Origin: Bacteriovorax stolpii
GTDB taxonomy: Bacteria > Bdellovibrionota > Bacteriovoracia > Bacteriovoracales > Bacteriovoracaceae
Assembly: GCA_945890905.1 (NCBI GenBank)
Contig: CAMDDI010000009.1
Span: 1 to 23,854 of the forward strand
Direction: 5' to 3'
DNA length: 23,854 bases
The notes beneath the pieces were generated by a model. It was not told the DNA's origin. It saw only the letters and a list, made by a program, of their open reading frames with translations, and searched no databases. The position numbers and the translations under genes were made by a program. Each line of letters starts with the position of its first letter. The first letter of the stretch is position 1. Below, in pieces: positions 13,013 through 21,618 of the stretch.

Positions 13013-14382
13013 TTTCTTTTCACCTTCTCTAAAGCTTTTATGACTTTGCGAAAATTCACAAAATCAAATCGACTATGACATTTAAGTAAATAGTCGTCCA
13101 TAGTAGGCTCTTCATCCTTAAGAAAATAAAAGGCAAAGTCTGTAGCTACTATAAAAAGCGCAGAGAGAGGTGCAATACGTTCAGCGCGTAAACCTTGAGG
13201 AAATCCAGATCCGTCAGGTAGTTCGTGATGCTGAAAGGTCAAAGAATCAGTTTCAGGAGGGGCCGTAGAAAAATATCTCTTAATCAAATTTCCAGAATCT
13301 TTAGGATGAGAGAGATAGATTTTCTGATCTTCATCCGAAAGAGTGTGTTTGATTTTTTCAAAGCTCTCGAGGTCACGGATATTTAAAAGTTCAGGTCTTA
13401 CGGCCAGAGTTATATCAGCAAGAACGGAAGCGTAAACGATTTTATCGAGAGTACTTTTTGAAATCCAATCCAGCTCCTTGGCCAAAGCACAGGCAATCAA
13501 ACTTGTAAGATTCATCTTCTGCGTAAAAAAATTGTGCTCGTCTTGATGCGCCTTCAAGTGGTTAATAAATGTTTCCACTCTCGCATCTTTTTCAACGACT
13601 GCACGGATGCGCTTAACGGCTTCATCAATTGTCTCTTTGAATTCCTTATCCATATGAACTTCGTCATCAAAACGCAGAATGCGGTTCTCAAACCGCTTGG
13701 CCGGAGTATCACTCGCTCCACGTAAAACAAAACGGAAATTATTGGTCTTTAAGAAAATATCGATCTGACTTTGAATTTGATGAATCACCCAAATGGCAGT
13801 TTCTCTTTTTACGTAAAGATAATGTATCCCTTTGGATTTGTATTTTTTTATATCGAGAATATCTGTATTGTCGTCTTCGTTAAAAATCTTGATGTATTTC
13901 TCTGAGCCAATGCGAATAAAGAGGTTCTTGTTAATTCCGTCTAAGATAGAAAGAAAATCAATATTGATCCTACAGTACTCACTCTCATTCACATAGGGAG
14001 TAGCTGTAAAAGTTCGCTGCGCCTCTTCGACCAAGGCATTAGGCAAGGTGGCCTCATCCATGAGCATGAGTTGAGGAATGTTTTTTAAAAGATCTCTCCC
14101 CTCTTCTCTGACCTTATTGACTAGAACCACAATCCTTACATATTTTGAATTTTCTTGGAGGTAGCCAACAAAATCTTCCAGTAGATAAGAATTCGAGGTG
14201 TAATCATAAACAATCATACTGGGAACAAGATCTAGATTTCGGAGAAAAAGCAGCGCCTTTTCTTCTGATTCAAGTTCAGTGACTTCCGTATGCAAAAGGG
14301 TTTCAAGGACAAATTTTAGAATGCCTCGCATGTAGCCAGAAGATGAGACAACAAGAAAAGGGAGCTTCTTATGATCTTCCAT
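13009..14382 (-). CDS. REC-like / degenerate HD-GYP domain protein
   Basis: 457 residues, soluble. Residues 8-125 look like a receiver domain: IVYDY holds a candidate phospho-acceptor Asp60, and VVLVNK supplies the conserved Lys90. A middle region (135-215) with IRIGSEKYIKIF and GIHYLYVKRE is unassigned. Residues about 275-425 follow the HD-GYP pattern, with YASVLAD, SHPKDSGNLI (His359), FQHHELPDGSGFPQGL (384-398) and VATDFAFYF (Asp415). However the metal-binding 'HD' is Ala322-Asp323, and the preceding conserved His seems replaced. The GYP signature is kept but the catalytic set is not, so it may bind c-di-GMP or a protein rather than hydrolyse c-di-GMP. It lies 3 bases after the FlgT-like gene and overlaps the next gene. 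Confidence 0.78.
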   Translation of the reverse strand: MEDHKKLPFLVVSSSGYMRGILKFVLETLLHTEVTELESEEKALLFLRNLDLVPSMIVYDYTSNSYLLEDFVGYLQENSKYVRIVVLVNKVREEGRDLLKNIPQLMLMDEATLPNALVEEAQRTFTATPYVNESEYCRINIDFLSILDGINKNLFIRIGSEKYIKIFNEDDNTDILDIKKYKSKGIHYLYVKRETAIWVIHQIQSQIDIFLKTNNFRFVLRGASDTPAKRFENRILRFDDEVHMDKEFKETIDEAVKRIRAVVEKDARVETFINHLKAHQDEHNFFTQKMNLTSLIACALAKELDWISKSTLDKIVYASVLADITLAVRPELLNIRDLESFEKIKHTLSDEDQKIYLSHPKDSGNLIKRYFSTAPPETDSLTFQHHELPDGSGFPQGLRAERIAPLSALFIVATDFAFYFLKDEEPTMDDYLLKCHSRFDFVNFRKVIKALEKVKRK

Positions 14383-14385
14383 TTA

Positions 14386-15315
14386 TTAGTAGAGTTGCAC
14401 AAAGTCACCTTCGGTGACTGAGCCCCCTGAGTGAAGAATACAAATGGCACCATTGGGCTCAAAATAATCTACCACTTCTAGAGTACCTTTCACTTCCCCT
14501 TGGGACATACCAATCATTGCACCAGATTCAGGATCAAAAATCTCTTGGCCTTCAGTAATGACTTTAAGAATATCCCCTAAGTTTATGCCTGAAGATCGGC
14601 CGGCATTAATGTAAATTCGGGTACCAATAATCTTGGCCACTCGACCTACCCAATCCAGCTTACTACCAACTTTTACTACTCGGGGTACAAATTTCCGTAC
14701 GGCAACTTTCACTGAATAACGAAGGAGCTCTTGGCGGGCAGAAAGATTATCTTCATCTTCAGATTTATAAAAACGCAGATTTTCATCCGAGATGTTTCCA
14801 TCCACGACTTCCGAGAAGAGTTCTTTGTTAGCGAGCACATCATAGACTTTGATTTCAACATAAGTCTCGGCCAGAGATTTTACTTTTCGTACAAAACCCA
14901 CTTCGTCACTCTTCTGACGTATGCGGGCCTCTTTGATTCGGCCAAAAATTACAATATTTACACCGGACATCTTAGCTTTGCGGGCAAGTTGAGCAAGTTT
15001 AATTCCTCCCCCAGCATAGATCTCTTTAGAATTTCCAAAAATTGTTTCTGCTTCAGGATCAACAATGAATTCATGAGTCTTAGAAATTTCACGACGGAAC
15101 TCTTCAGTAGCAGTAATCGCAAGATCTTCGTTCCCCATAGGTGATTCATTATAAAAAGAAAGAAGTGCAATTTTTTTTCTGATGGGACTAAACTCAGTCA
15201 CTCGATTAATCTTAGCGGCCTGATTAATTGACTGACGTCTGGTTATGGGAGCACAAGACTGGAGAATAAAGCTCACTAAAAGTAGTGGCATAAGATACGT
15301 ACGAGAAAAGAGCAT
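14386..15315 (-). CDS. FlgT-like lipoprotein (TolB/CsgG-like N-domain plus FlgT C-terminal-like domain)
   Basis: 309 residues. The lipobox is LQSC (Cys21) followed by Ala. Residues about 46-208 start KKIALLSFYNES and continue with VNIVIFGRIKEA and VEIKVYDVLANKELFSE, resembling the TolB-N/CsgG/FlgO-type alpha-beta fold. Residues about 222-309 (WVGRVAKIIGTRIYINAG, GINLGDILKV, ending TEGDFVQLY) match the C-terminal domain of FlgT, the Vibrio flagellar H-ring protein. FlgO/FlgP/FlgT serve polar sheathed flagella in Vibrio, and Bdellovibrionota also have sheathed flagella, so an outer-membrane ring role is a reasonable inference. The ATG has AAGGA 6 bases upstream. It lies 17 bases after the secreted unknown gene and 3 bases before the REC/HD-GYP gene. 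Confidence 0.75.
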   Translation of the reverse strand: MLFSRTYLMPLLLVSFILQSCAPITRRQSINQAAKINRVTEFSPIRKKIALLSFYNESPMGNEDLAITATEEFRREISKTHEFIVDPEAETIFGNSKEIYAGGGIKLAQLARKAKMSGVNIVIFGRIKEARIRQKSDEVGFVRKVKSLAETYVEIKVYDVLANKELFSEVVDGNISDENLRFYKSEDEDNLSARQELLRYSVKVAVRKFVPRVVKVGSKLDWVGRVAKIIGTRIYINAGRSSGINLGDILKVITEGQEIFDPESGAMIGMSQGEVKGTLEVVDYFEPNGAICILHSGGSVTEGDFVQLY

Positions 15316-15332
15316 GAAACATCCTTGTTGAA

Positions 15333-16640
15333 CTATTCGTTCACGAGCTTTAATACGTGGTGAATGCCTGTAAATTCATTCACTAACCTATAGCTTTCAG
15401 ATGATTTTAACTCTTTTAGCTGTGACAATAAATCAGTAAACGATTTTTCCTCACCTTGATAAAAACAGATGACTTCGGCCTCATTTGAGCGAATTTTGTC
15501 TAATTTGATCTCTAAACCGATGGCATAACCCTTATTTTTGAGTAATTCTACAACTGCCATCACATCTGACATGTTTTTTTGACCTTTAATAACCAAGCGG
15601 CTTACACGGTTAAGTGACCGGGTGGAACCAAATACTTGATTCATTCCTTTAAAATAGATCAGTGGGGTTTTATAAATCCGGGTCGCAAGAGCAGAGTTAA
15701 GTGCTTTCTGTTCGAGGTTTCTCCATTCTTTTTTCTCAGGTGAGAGTTCAAAACTACTCAGAATTCGTTTGGTATTGATATCGAGAACAACTAATTTTCC
15801 ATCCCATTCAAACTGACTCTCCCCCAGTGCAGCACTATGGCGAAGACGTCGCAAGTTGATGGTCACTTTGACCCATGCTCCCCCACTAAAATCATTTTCG
15901 ACTGATGAGATGAGCTGATCTAGTGTGAGCTGCTCCCACTTCTTATAAAAACTAGCACACTCTGAGCTACAAACTTCTGCTTCTCCCACACCTTGAGGAA
16001 GATTTTCACTAATCCATTTTTTCCAAGATGCTGATAACTGTTCAACAAAACTAGATTCTTTTTCCAATCCGAGATCGGTCCAAGAAAAGCCAATCCAATT
16101 AAATTCAGTGACGACCCATAAATTTCTTTCACGGGAAATCCCTTCGGATAAAATCTTTTTCATCAGGTGGTCGAGTTTAACTTTATCTAAAACTAATTCA
16201 AGTTCACCGCTCCAAAAATGTGGCCGGTCTTTTTGTTGGATAAATGATTTTATTTTTGAAGATTGAACTACTTCTAAGAGATGGGAAAATTTTATGAGTT
16301 CTGTTTCACGGTATTTCTCAAGACTCTTAAAAAAAATTCCTTTTTCTTCAGCTGAAAGCTTATCCTGCCCATTTCCAAATTTCTCTAAAAGTTTTCTCTG
16401 CTTAAATTGTCCAAAGAAAATTTCAAACTTCTGCAAAAGTTTTTCATGAAAAGGTTTAAACTCAAAACCCAAATCTTTGGCAAAATGTTCAGCACCTTTG
16501 AGGGCACCCTCGTACAAGAGGATTTTTTTGAGCTCACCAGCGTCAGAAGTTAATATCTCGCGCGACACAGTTGTCTGAAAATTTAGCTGTGCCCACAGAG
16601 AATGAGAGAAGAGAATAAGTCCAAGAAGTGTCCATTTCAT
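15333..16640 (-). CDS. Secreted protein of unknown function
   Basis: 435 residues with a Sec signal peptide (MKWTLLGLILFSHSLWA) and no other membrane segment, so a periplasmic protein is likely. Residues 30-165 are helical and highly charged (KFSHLLEVVQ, KLSAEEKGIFFKSL). The middle has a close Cys pair, EVCSSECASF (about 223-232). The last 100 residues (SRLVIKGQKNMSDVMAVVEL onward, then EVICFYQGEEKSFTDLL) look like a small alpha-beta repeat with the shape 'v.i.g..~~~dv..v...L...G' seen in several flagellar or adhesion proteins. An N-terminal FlgT_N-like helix (AGELKKILLYEGALKGAEHF) is possible but unproved. Its ATG overlaps the dnaE stop by four bases, and the FlgT-like gene follows after 17 bases, so a shared envelope role with it is inferred. 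Confidence 0.72.
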   Translation of the reverse strand: MKWTLLGLILFSHSLWAQLNFQTTVSREILTSDAGELKKILLYEGALKGAEHFAKDLGFEFKPFHEKLLQKFEIFFGQFKQRKLLEKFGNGQDKLSAEEKGIFFKSLEKYRETELIKFSHLLEVVQSSKIKSFIQQKDRPHFWSGELELVLDKVKLDHLMKKILSEGISRERNLWVVTEFNWIGFSWTDLGLEKESSFVEQLSASWKKWISENLPQGVGEAEVCSSECASFYKKWEQLTLDQLISSVENDFSGGAWVKVTINLRRLRHSAALGESQFEWDGKLVVLDINTKRILSSFELSPEKKEWRNLEQKALNSALATRIYKTPLIYFKGMNQVFGSTRSLNRVSRLVIKGQKNMSDVMAVVELLKNKGYAIGLEIKLDKIRSNEAEVICFYQGEEKSFTDLLSQLKELKSSESYRLVNEFTGIHHVLKLVNE

Positions 16641-19600
16641 TGTCTAGGCTCATCATCCTTTCCATAATTAAATGACACTGAATCAGCATTTAAAAGTTCA
16701 TTGAGCTTTGCGGCCATCTGAGGAGAAGGACTTACTAAAAAATTATCATCAAGAGGTAGTCTGGCCCTGCCTTCATTCAATTCAAAAATCAAATGTATAG
16801 GCACAGATCCACGGTAACTTAAAAGAATCTGCTTCATCTGCGCGAGAGAATAAGGATTCAAATGATGATGAGGTACTCTCACCCGCACTGATTGCACTTT
16901 ATCGTCTGACTCATCTTTCAATAAACTGATTTTGGTAGGAAAGAATTTTTTTGGATCTTCAGAAAGACTCACATATCCTGACATGATAAGTGGCTCATCC
17001 ATAGATAAGAACTGTTGAAACTCGGCAAAAATTTTCGGGAAGAAGAGGCATTCAATTTTACCTGTGAGATCCTCAAAAGTAACAAAGGCCATCTTGTCAC
17101 CTTTCTTGGTCAAGATCACTTTGGACTCTGAAATCATTCCGGCAATCACCATACTGCGCTTACTAGGATCGTGATCATCTCCCATGCGGGGATTAAAGCC
17201 TTCGGGTTTGGCCACTGTTGGAAGCTCTTGAATCTGAGCGATATTCATCGAAGTGAGCTTCGCCATAATATCTTTGAATCTAAACAGAGGGTGGCCTGAA
17301 ACGTAAATCCCTAGAAGCTCCGCTTCAAGTGAGAGTTTCTGCTTTTCATCAAATTCTGCAGACTCTTGTATATCCAGTTGCTGCTCAGAAGTCTGAACAG
17401 CGTCTCCCATATCAAAGAGAGAGGTCTGACCCATAAGCTTTTCTTCCTGCTTTTTCTCAGCAAATGAAGAAATGAGTTCCATATTTTCTAGAAGTGTTTT
17501 TCGGTTAAATTTCTCTGAAGTATCAAAAGCACCTACTTTAATTAAAGCTTCCATCACTCTCTTGTTAACAAGCTTTAAACTTACGCGCTCACAGAAATCA
17601 ACAAAGCCTTTGAAGGGACCATTTTCTGTTCTCTCACGGACGATTTCTTCAACAGCACCTTCACCAACTCCTTTAATAGCACCTAATCCAAAACGGATAG
17701 TGTCTCCAATTACGTTAAAGAGCCAAAGAGACTCATTCACGTCAGGTGGAAGAATTGCAATCCCAAAATCTTTAGCTTCTTGAATGTAAGAAGTAATTTT
17801 ATCTTTATTGTTAATCTCTGTACCTAAAAGTGCAGCGAAGAACTGAGCTGGGTAAAACTTCTTTAAATATGCAGTCTGGAAAGAAATCACAGAATAAGCC
17901 ACAGCGTGAGATTTATTAAATCCGTATTCCGCAAATTTTTCCATTAGCTCAAAAAGCTGAATGGACTTTTCCTCATCAAATCCGCGCTCAACAGCACCTT
18001 TGCGGAATATCTCTTTATGCATCTGCATTTCTTCAGCTTTCTTCTTACCCATGGCCCGGCGGAGCATGTCCGCTTGTCCTAGTGAATAACCAGCTACAAC
18101 CCGGGCAATGTTCATCACCTGTTCTTGGTAAACGATAATCCCGTAAGTATCTTTGAGAACCGGTTTTAATTCTTCGAATGAATACAGCTCAGGTTTTTGT
18201 CCGTGCTTAATTTCCGCGAATTCTAAATGCATCCCTGATCCCATGGGACCTGGACGATAGAGGGCATTAATAGCTGTGATATCATCAATTGAATCGGGCT
18301 TAATTCTCTTACAAAGATCCTGCATCCCTGAAGACTCTAGTTGGAAGACTCCGACGGTTTGACCATCAGAAATCAGATCAAAGACAGAGCGCTCGGTATA
18401 ATCAACAAATTCAATATCAAAGTCGGGTTTAAGATCACGTTGAATAAGTTTTGAAGCATTAGAGATCACCGTAAGTGTTTTAAGCCCCAAGAAATCGAAT
18501 TTAACCAGACCAATTTTTTCTGAGAAATCTTTATCAAACTGTACAACTTGCTCACCTTTGGCCCCTCTAAAAAGAGGACAATAGTTAACCAAGGGCTCAT
18601 TGGTAATAATCACCCCAGCAGCGTGAATACCCGCATGGCGGTTAAGACCTTCAAGTCGTTTTGAAATCTGCAGAATTCTTCTAATTTTTGGATCATTGTC
18701 TTCAAGCTCTTTGAGTTTAGGTTCTTTATCGATAGCATCTTGGAGTTCAATGCCTAGTTCTTCAGGAACTAGTTTTGATAAAGCATCGGCTTCAGAATAT
18801 GGCAGTGCAAATACCCGGGATACATCCCGAAGTACGGCCTTGGCCGAAAGAGTTCCGAAGGTAATAATTTGTCCTACGCGCTCCTCACCATACTTTTTAG
18901 TTACGTACTCGATAACTTCCTGACGTCGATCCTGGCAAAAATCGATATCAAAATCGGGCATAGAAATACGCTCAGGGTTAATGAACCTCTCAAAGAGTAA
19001 GTTGTAGGGAATAGGATCCACGTTGGTAATTTTTAGTGAGTAAGCAACAATTGATCCTGCTCCTGATCCTCGACCTGGACCAACAGGAATTCCCTGAGAC
19101 TTAGACCAAATAATAAAGTCAGAAACGATGAGGAAGTAACCAGTAAATCCCATTTGAGCAATGAGACCAATTTCTAGCTCGAGACGCTCGGTATATACCG
19201 GTTTGAGTTCTGTTTCCCAATTTGGCTTAGCACGCAGATGAGCAAAGTGAGGACCATTGAAGCGCTCTTCTAAGCCTTCACGGCAGAGACGGGTAAAATA
19301 ATCAGCTTCAGTTTCTGCAGTTTTAATTTCAAATTTAGGTAATAAATAAATCTGCTTACCTTTATCATCTTGCCAGCGAATCTCTAGGTTACAGGCATCC
19401 GCAATTTTCAAGGTATTGTCACAAGCTTCAGGAATATATTTAAAAGCCTCGCGCATTTCTTGAGGCGACTTTAAGTAGAACTCAGTGGTGGAGAGCTTCA
19501 TGCGCTTTTCATCCTCAAAAGTCTTACCCGTTTGAATACACATCAGCACTTCCTGAGCGGCAGCATCTTCACGAGTCAAGTAATGAGCATCATTAGTGGC

Positions 19601-20284
19601 CACTAGAGGAATTGAATTCTCTTTAGCGAAGGCGATCACCTTTTCATTTACAATAGCTTGTTCAGGAATTCCGTTCTCTTGGATTTCCAAATAAAAATCA
19701 TCTTTATAAATTTCACGAAACTTCATGGCCGCTTGATAAGCTCGCTCATCTTGACCCGTAAAAAGATTGTAGCCCACTTCCCCTTTCAGACAGGCAGTTG
19801 TTGCGATTAGTCCTTCTGAGAACTCGCGCAATAGATCCACGTCAGCTCTTGGCTTATAGTAGAAGCCTTCCTGATAGGCCTTTGAGAGAAGTTTACAAAG
19901 ATTGTGGTAGCCAGTGATATTCTTACAAAGAAGAATCAAATGGTGAATCTGATGTTTTCCTTCCACTTCATCTTGAGAATCAAGAGTCTTTAAATTTTTA
20001 GGTGCACGACGATCGTGTCGCGAGCCAGGTGTAAAATAAATCTCTGAACCTAAGGTCGGCTTAATTCCAGCGGAAATGGCCCGGGTGTAGAAATCAATTC
20101 CTCCGAACATATTCCCGTGATCGGTACAAGCAATGGCCGGCATCTCAAGTTCTTTGGCCCGTTTAAACAGATCGTTTAAACGAATGGCCCCATCGAGCAA
20201 AGAATATTGGGTATGGAGATGCAGATGAGTAAAACTATCTTTATGAGTATTTTGAAAATCACTTCCGAGAAATGGGTTTTTCAT
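16637..20284 (-). CDS. dnaE: DNA polymerase III subunit alpha
   Basis: 1215 residues (E. coli DnaE 1160). An N-terminal PHP domain (18-290) starts FTHLHLHTQYSLLDG and contains CTDHGNMFG, GSEIYF, TACLKGE and NDAHYL. The polymerase core has GPGRGSGAGSIVAY (402-415), the catalytic PDFDIDF (Asp446, Asp448), HAGIHAAGV (550-558) and the third Asp597 in KFDFLGL. A helix-hairpin-helix FGLGAIKGVGEGAVEEI and a C-terminal OB-fold (MVIAGMISESKVILTKKGDK) follow. It synthesises the chromosome strands as part of the replicase. A Shine-Dalgarno GAGGAC lies 6 bases before the ATG. It heads a five-gene minus-strand run, with the next gene overlapping by four bases. The PHP metal ligands look more complete than in E. 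coli. Confidence 0.98.
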   Translation of the reverse strand: MKNPFLGSDFQNTHKDSFTHLHLHTQYSLLDGAIRLNDLFKRAKELEMPAIACTDHGNMFGGIDFYTRAISAGIKPTLGSEIYFTPGSRHDRRAPKNLKTLDSQDEVEGKHQIHHLILLCKNITGYHNLCKLLSKAYQEGFYYKPRADVDLLREFSEGLIATTACLKGEVGYNLFTGQDERAYQAAMKFREIYKDDFYLEIQENGIPEQAIVNEKVIAFAKENSIPLVATNDAHYLTREDAAAQEVLMCIQTGKTFEDEKRMKLSTTEFYLKSPQEMREAFKYIPEACDNTLKIADACNLEIRWQDDKGKQIYLLPKFEIKTAETEADYFTRLCREGLEERFNGPHFAHLRAKPNWETELKPVYTERLELEIGLIAQMGFTGYFLIVSDFIIWSKSQGIPVGPGRGSGAGSIVAYSLKITNVDPIPYNLLFERFINPERISMPDFDIDFCQDRRQEVIEYVTKKYGEERVGQIITFGTLSAKAVLRDVSRVFALPYSEADALSKLVPEELGIELQDAIDKEPKLKELEDNDPKIRRILQISKRLEGLNRHAGIHAAGVIITNEPLVNYCPLFRGAKGEQVVQFDKDFSEKIGLVKFDFLGLKTLTVISNASKLIQRDLKPDFDIEFVDYTERSVFDLISDGQTVGVFQLESSGMQDLCKRIKPDSIDDITAINALYRPGPMGSGMHLEFAEIKHGQKPELYSFEELKPVLKDTYGIIVYQEQVMNIARVVAGYSLGQADMLRRAMGKKKAEEMQMHKEIFRKGAVERGFDEEKSIQLFELMEKFAEYGFNKSHAVAYSVISFQTAYLKKFYPAQFFAALLGTEINNKDKITSYIQEAKDFGIAILPPDVNESLWLFNVIGDTIRFGLGAIKGVGEGAVEEIVRERTENGPFKGFVDFCERVSLKLVNKRVMEALIKVGAFDTSEKFNRKTLLENMELISSFAEKKQEEKLMGQTSLFDMGDAVQTSEQQLDIQESAEFDEKQKLSLEAELLGIYVSGHPLFRFKDIMAKLTSMNIAQIQELPTVAKPEGFNPRMGDDHDPSKRSMVIAGMISESKVILTKKGDKMAFVTFEDLTGKIECLFFPKIFAEFQQFLSMDEPLIMSGYVSLSEDPKKFFPTKISLLKDESDDKVQSVRVRVPHHHLNPYSLAQMKQILLSYRGSVPIHLIFELNEGRARLPLDDNFLVSPSPQMAAKLNELLNADSVSFNYGKDDEPRQ

Positions 20285-20446
20285 ATAAATGTCCTCGAAT
20301 TTTAAGAGCGTGTGTGTTCTTTCAGATTGCCATTTTTAGAGAGGAATGGCCTCAAAAACTCCCGAAACTTTACCTAGAAAACTTCAATGCAACGCAAGAC
20401 GTCAAGGGACGTAAAACTCTTCTTTTAATTTGCCAGGGGTTGTGAT

Positions 20447-20452
20447 TAAAAT
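20447..20452 (+). promoter_or_regulatory. Possible -10 element of mtnB, leaderless geometry
   Basis: TAAAAT (5/6) ends 6 bases before the mtnB ATG at 20459. The -35 region is weak (TTTAAT at a 17-base spacing, 3/6). No Shine-Dalgarno precedes the ATG. An ATG at 20451 is out of frame. The surrounding 174 bases show no recognisable SAM riboswitch core. Confidence 0.32.
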
Positions 20453-20458
20453 GGCCCT

Positions 20459-21091
20459 ATGTTTAACGAATTAGATCACAGACTTGCATCGGAATTGCTT
20501 GGGGCCATTGGGTTTTTCAACCAAAAAGGTTGGTCGCCGGCCACCTCCACTAATTATTCAGTGAGAAGCTCTCAAAAAAATCAATTTATCATCTCCCGAT
20601 CTGGAGTGGATAAAAGCCGTTTTGAGCTAAGTGATCTCATTATGATCGATTCTCATGGAGCGATTCTCCCGCCATTTAATAGTCCAGGAATTAAATCCTC
20701 TGCTGAAACTGAAATTCATACTTCTCTGTATGAAAAATATCCTGAAATTAATTGTGTGCTTCACACGCACTCAGTTTTGGGCACAGTTTTATCACGCAAT
20801 ATGGTGGGAACTGGGGAGCTTATTTTTGAAGACTTTGAAATCCTCAAAGGCCTTGAAGGCAACAGCACTCATCTTATGAGTGTGAGTATACCTGTTGTAC
20901 CTAATTCTCAATCGATGCCAGAAATCTTAAAGGACATGGAACCCCATTTAGTGGATCAACTTAAAATTCACGGATTCCTGATTGCTGGTCACGGACTCTA
21001 TACTTGGGGCAAAGATATTGCCACTGCCAAACGCCATATCGAAACCTTCGAATTTTTATTCGAGTGCTTTCATTCAATGAGGAGATACTAA
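20459..21091 (+). CDS. mtnB: Methylthioribulose-1-phosphate dehydratase
   Basis: 210 residues, a class II aldolase/adducin-fold enzyme. The family opening KGWSPATSTNYSVR (23-36) is typical of MtnB. SSAETEIH (about 80-87) contains the catalytic Glu. Zinc ligands are His102 and His104 in VLHTHSV and His178 in AGHGLYTWG. It dehydrates 5-methylthioribulose-1-phosphate to the diketone in methionine salvage. No Shine-Dalgarno is seen; a -10-like TAAAAT lies 6 bases before the ATG. The stop TAA shares its last base with the mtnD ATG, so mtnB-mtnD-mtnC form one coupled operon. Confidence 0.92.
   Translation: MFNELDHRLASELLGAIGFFNQKGWSPATSTNYSVRSSQKNQFIISRSGVDKSRFELSDLIMIDSHGAILPPFNSPGIKSSAETEIHTSLYEKYPEINCVLHTHSVLGTVLSRNMVGTGELIFEDFEILKGLEGNSTHLMSVSIPVVPNSQSMPEILKDMEPHLVDQLKIHGFLIAGHGLYTWGKDIATAKRHIETFEFLFECFHSMRRY
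21079..21084 (+). promoter_or_regulatory. Shine-Dalgarno that fixes the mtnD start
   Basis: GAGGAG lies 6 bases before the ATG at 21091, inside the end of mtnB. It supports this start over an upstream in-frame start at 21004, which would add 29 residues that do not belong to the family. Confidence 0.85.
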
Positions 21092-21618
21092 TGGGCATTC
21101 TCACTCTCTTAGATGAGGGATCTAAAAAAATCACTGATCAGAAAATCATCAAATCTTTTATGAACGAGCGTGGAATTATATTTGAACAGTGGGAAACTTC
21201 AATTCCCCTCAATGATTCTGATTCTCAAGAAACTATTCTTAAAGCCTACGATCATGAACTGGGCCCCTATATGAAAACCCATGGTTACCTAAGTGCAGAC
21301 GTGATCAATGTTCATAAGGATACTCCAAATATTGAAGCTATCCGGGCCAAGTTCTTATCTGAGCATACTCACGCTGAAGATGAAGTGCGTTTTTTTGTAG
21401 ATGGCGAAGGTGAATTTTTTTTCCACATGCCAAATACTCATGAAGTGTTTTCCCTGCTCTGTCTGACAGGTGATTTTATCTCAGTTCCAAAGGGTTATAC
21501 GCACTGGTTTGATCTGGCCCCTAAGTATCATGTGAAGGCCATCAGAGTGTTCCAAACTCCTGAAGGATGGGTTGCCAATTACACAAACAGCGGAACAGAG
21601 AAGAAGTATCAATCATGA
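21091..21618 (+). CDS. mtnD: Acireductone dioxygenase
   Basis: 175 residues from the ATG at 21091, normal for bacterial ARD. The cupin metal ligands are His92, His94 and Glu98 in EHTHAEDEVRFF and His138 in PKGYTHWFD. The opening and Met-salvage context also fit. With Fe2+ it makes the 2-oxoacid precursor of methionine plus formate; with Ni2+ it makes an off-pathway product with CO. The sequence does not tell the metal. It follows mtnB with a one-base overlap and an own Shine-Dalgarno, and its TGA overlaps the mtnC ATG by four bases. Confidence 0.95.
   Translation: MGILTLLDEGSKKITDQKIIKSFMNERGIIFEQWETSIPLNDSDSQETILKAYDHELGPYMKTHGYLSADVINVHKDTPNIEAIRAKFLSEHTHAEDEVRFFVDGEGEFFFHMPNTHEVFSLLCLTGDFISVPKGYTHWFDLAPKYHVKAIRVFQTPEGWVANYTNSGTEKKYQS

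Noticed and set aside
14731..15144. 137-residue open frame on the plus strand inside the FlgT-like gene
   Set aside because: It is Phe/Ile-rich low-quality translation antisense to a well-supported lipoprotein gene.
17472..17783. Open frames on the plus strand inside dnaE (also at 18696-18923)
   Set aside because: They lie antisense to highly conserved dnaE coding sequence, are Ser-rich in the manner of shadow frames, and have no Shine-Dalgarno or family resemblance.
20285..20458. SAM riboswitch or S-box ahead of mtnB
   Set aside because: No recognisable riboswitch core or terminator pair is present, and the -10-like hexamer lies just before the ATG.
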